DNA from: Bacteroidetes bacterium QH_10_64_19
Lineage (GTDB): Bacteria; Bacteroidota; Rhodothermia; Rhodothermales; Salinibacteraceae
NCBI GenBank assembly: GCA_003023125.1
Contig: PXSY01000065.1
Coordinates: forward strand, 1-6,015
DNA: 6,015 nt
Reading direction: 5' to 3'
Part shown: one piece after another, positions 4,948 through 6,015 of the stretch
Numbering within the stretch: the first letter of the stretch is position 1
Layout: each line of letters opens with the position of its first letter
Position numbers and translations under genes: made by a program
The notes under the pieces: generated by a model
Told to the model about the DNA's origin: nothing
Seen by the model: only the letters and a program-made list of their open reading frames with translations
Databases searched by the model: none

Positions 4948-5677
4948 CGAGATCAAAGACGACCTGCACCTGAGCCGACACCTCAATTTCGCCCGCCGCA
5001 TACGCTTCCGGTTCCGCCTGCGCATCATCGGCCGTCTTTGCCATTCCCATCCGAGCGGCTTGTGGCCGGGGGCGAACGAAGTCAAAGTTCTGCTCATTGA
5101 TCGTCCGGACCGGTCCGAGTTCCGCGTCGAGCGTTTCGCTCAGGAGATGGGCCTTCTCCCGCGCCGCCTGAGCGGCCTTGCGCAGCGCCTCGTTGCGAAA
5201 CTGCGACCGATCGCTCAGCTGGTAGCTGATGCCATCGAGCTCGTTCGCGCCGCTCTCCACGACGTCGGCCACGAGCTGGGGAAGGACTTCTAGCCGATTG
5301 AGCTCGACGACCACCTGGCGGGTGGCCTCGTAGCCCACGAGTTCACGTCGGTTCTCCTCGTCGTTGTATTCGTACCGCGGCTGGAGGCGGAGGCTCTCCA
5401 TCCGCATCTTTTCGTCGGGGATGTCGAGATTGCGCACCGCGTTCATCGCGTTTTTGGCCGCCGTGGCGTTTTGGGTGCGGGCCTCCTGGGCCGTCGGCGC
5501 CCGGATGACCACCCCAAACCGGACGACGGCCTGGTCGGGCTGGGTGGTGACGGTGCCCTCCCCGCTGACGGTCACAGTCGACCGGTCGTCGTCCTGCGCG
5601 GCGGCGGGAGCGACGGCAAAGACAGCGAGAAGCATCGAAAGGGCGGCGAAGGAAAGGAGTTGGGATCGTCGAGACAT
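4928..5677 (-). CDS. SIMPL domain (DUF541) exported protein
   Basis: The 249-aa product belongs to the SIMPL/DUF541 family, which includes E. coli YggE and Brucella BP26/Omp28, envelope proteins linked to stress tolerance but without a defined biochemical activity. Residues 1-28 form a signal peptide (MSRRSQ, then a long hydrophobic core) with likely cleavage near APAAA-Q. The mature protein begins with an acidic DDD, then the typical VTVSGEGTVTTQPDQAVVRF strand (35-54). It continues with ARTQNATAAKNAM (66-78), the core around LRLQPRYEY and VGYEATRQVVVEL (114-126), the helix FRNEALRKAAQAAREKAHLL (160-179) and the final strand VSAQVQVVFDL. The ATG at 5677-5675 is supported by the signal peptide; the frame runs open further upstream, but with no family similarity. 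The gene lies 92 bp downstream of the PorV-like gene on the same strand and may share its transcript. Confidence 0.92.
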   Translation of the reverse strand: MSRRSQLLSFAALSMLLAVFAVAPAAAQDDDRSTVTVSGEGTVTTQPDQAVVRFGVVIRAPTAQEARTQNATAAKNAMNAVRNLDIPDEKMRMESLRLQPRYEYNDEENRRELVGYEATRQVVVELNRLEVLPQLVADVVESGANELDGISYQLSDRSQFRNEALRKAAQAAREKAHLLSETLDAELGPVRTINEQNFDFVRPRPQAARMGMAKTADDAQAEPEAYAAGEIEVSAQVQVVFDLVTRPDQ

Positions 5678-5769
5678 GGTTCGCTGAGGGGTACGCTGTG
5701 AAATGATTCGGTGGTGACGTCGGTCAACAAACGGAGGCCCCGCGTCGATTCGTATGCGCTCCTGCGGGA

Positions 5770-6015
5770 TTATCTGTCGTTTCCGAGAAGGGCCGGCCAG
5801 AAGTTTCGGGGGCTGTCGGAGAGGGGAATACGCACCGTGAGGCGGCCGTAGGAATACTGCTGGAATCGCTCGTCTCCGAGCGTCCACGAGGCGCCGAGCG
5901 AGACGTAGTACGCGTCGAGCCCCAATCCGAGCGCGGTGTACTGCCGTCCTCCGTTGTCGTCGCTCTCGTGAAAGCGGCCGAGGCGGAGAGACAAGATATC
6001 GAGGACGCTCATCTC
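5770..6015 (-). CDS. PorV-like outer-membrane beta-barrel protein, C-terminal fragment
   Basis: The last 81 codons of a protein that continues beyond the right edge; the frame is open through 6015, so the internal ATG at 6012-6010 need not be the start. The segment LSLRLGRFHESDDNGGRQY, followed by TALGLGLDAYYVSLGASW, resembles the C-terminal strands of PorV/PorQ-type barrels, where a G(Y/R)FHE turn precedes GNRQY and alternating-residue strands. A strand, RLTVRIPL, follows, then a 16-residue tail. PorV proteins are outer-membrane components connected with type IX secretion and surface attachment in Bacteroidota; whether this one serves such a system cannot be seen here. Alternation of small or polar with hydrophobic residues and the many Tyr and Gly fit a barrel in any case. 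Another outer-membrane family remains possible. Confidence 0.6.
   Translation of the reverse strand, partial: EMSVLDILSLRLGRFHESDDNGGRQYTALGLGLDAYYVSLGASWTLGDERFQQYSYGRLTVRIPLSDSPRNFWPALLGNDR

Noticed and set aside
5678..5887. 70-residue N-terminal extension of the SIMPL protein
   Set aside because: It would put the signal peptide in the interior and overlap the end of the PorV-like gene.

Overview
The window looks like chromosomal DNA of a high-GC halophilic member of the Bacteroidota/Rhodothermota, with Salinibacter-type bacteria the closest fit. Four things point there. The proteins are acid-rich; the amphi-Trp protein has 27 D/E against 6 K/R in 95 residues by my count. Several families are typical of the group: DUF2911, a PorV-like outer-membrane protein, and a transposase tail of a type I associate with Bacteroidetes. 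Almost no gene has a Shine-Dalgarno sequence, as is usual in this phylum. An Mrp-type Na+/H+ antiporter is present. The taxonomic assignment is inference; no rRNA or marker gene is in the window.

Layout. The left edge, minus strand, holds the start of an Mrp antiporter operon: mrpF, then the first 16 codons of mrpG, joined by an ATGA overlap and running out of the window. A 326-bp divergent region separates it from a plus-strand series: a small acidic amphi-Trp protein (674-961), an exported DUF2911 protein (about 1090-1650), a 116-aa DUF3467-like protein (1732-2082), and a 90-aa zinc-ribbon protein with two membrane helices (2384-2656). Next comes the frameshifted 3' remnant of a DDE transposase (about 2749-3037). 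Its stop lies 15 bp before an exported S1/P1-type nuclease (3053-3832) that keeps all nine zinc ligands. A repeat-bearing spacer leads to a monoacylglycerol-lipase-like alpha/beta hydrolase (4078-4947). Its 3' end overlaps by 20 bp, tail to tail, the minus-strand SIMPL/DUF541 exported protein (4928-5677). Upstream of that, at the right edge, is the C-terminal part of a PorV-like outer-membrane beta-barrel (5770-6015).

How the genes work together. Apart from mrpF-mrpG there is no clear shared pathway. The plus-strand genes sit in one direction, but with gaps of 81 to 301 bp and no translational coupling, so they are probably mostly separate transcription units. Three products (DUF2911, nuclease, SIMPL) carry signal peptides and one is an outer-membrane protein, so the neighbourhood is rich in envelope functions. 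I see no convincing undescribed multi-gene system. The better leads are the IS remnant next to the nuclease, the mrpF-first antiporter operon, the repeat motifs upstream of the zinc-ribbon gene, and the two small poorly characterised proteins.
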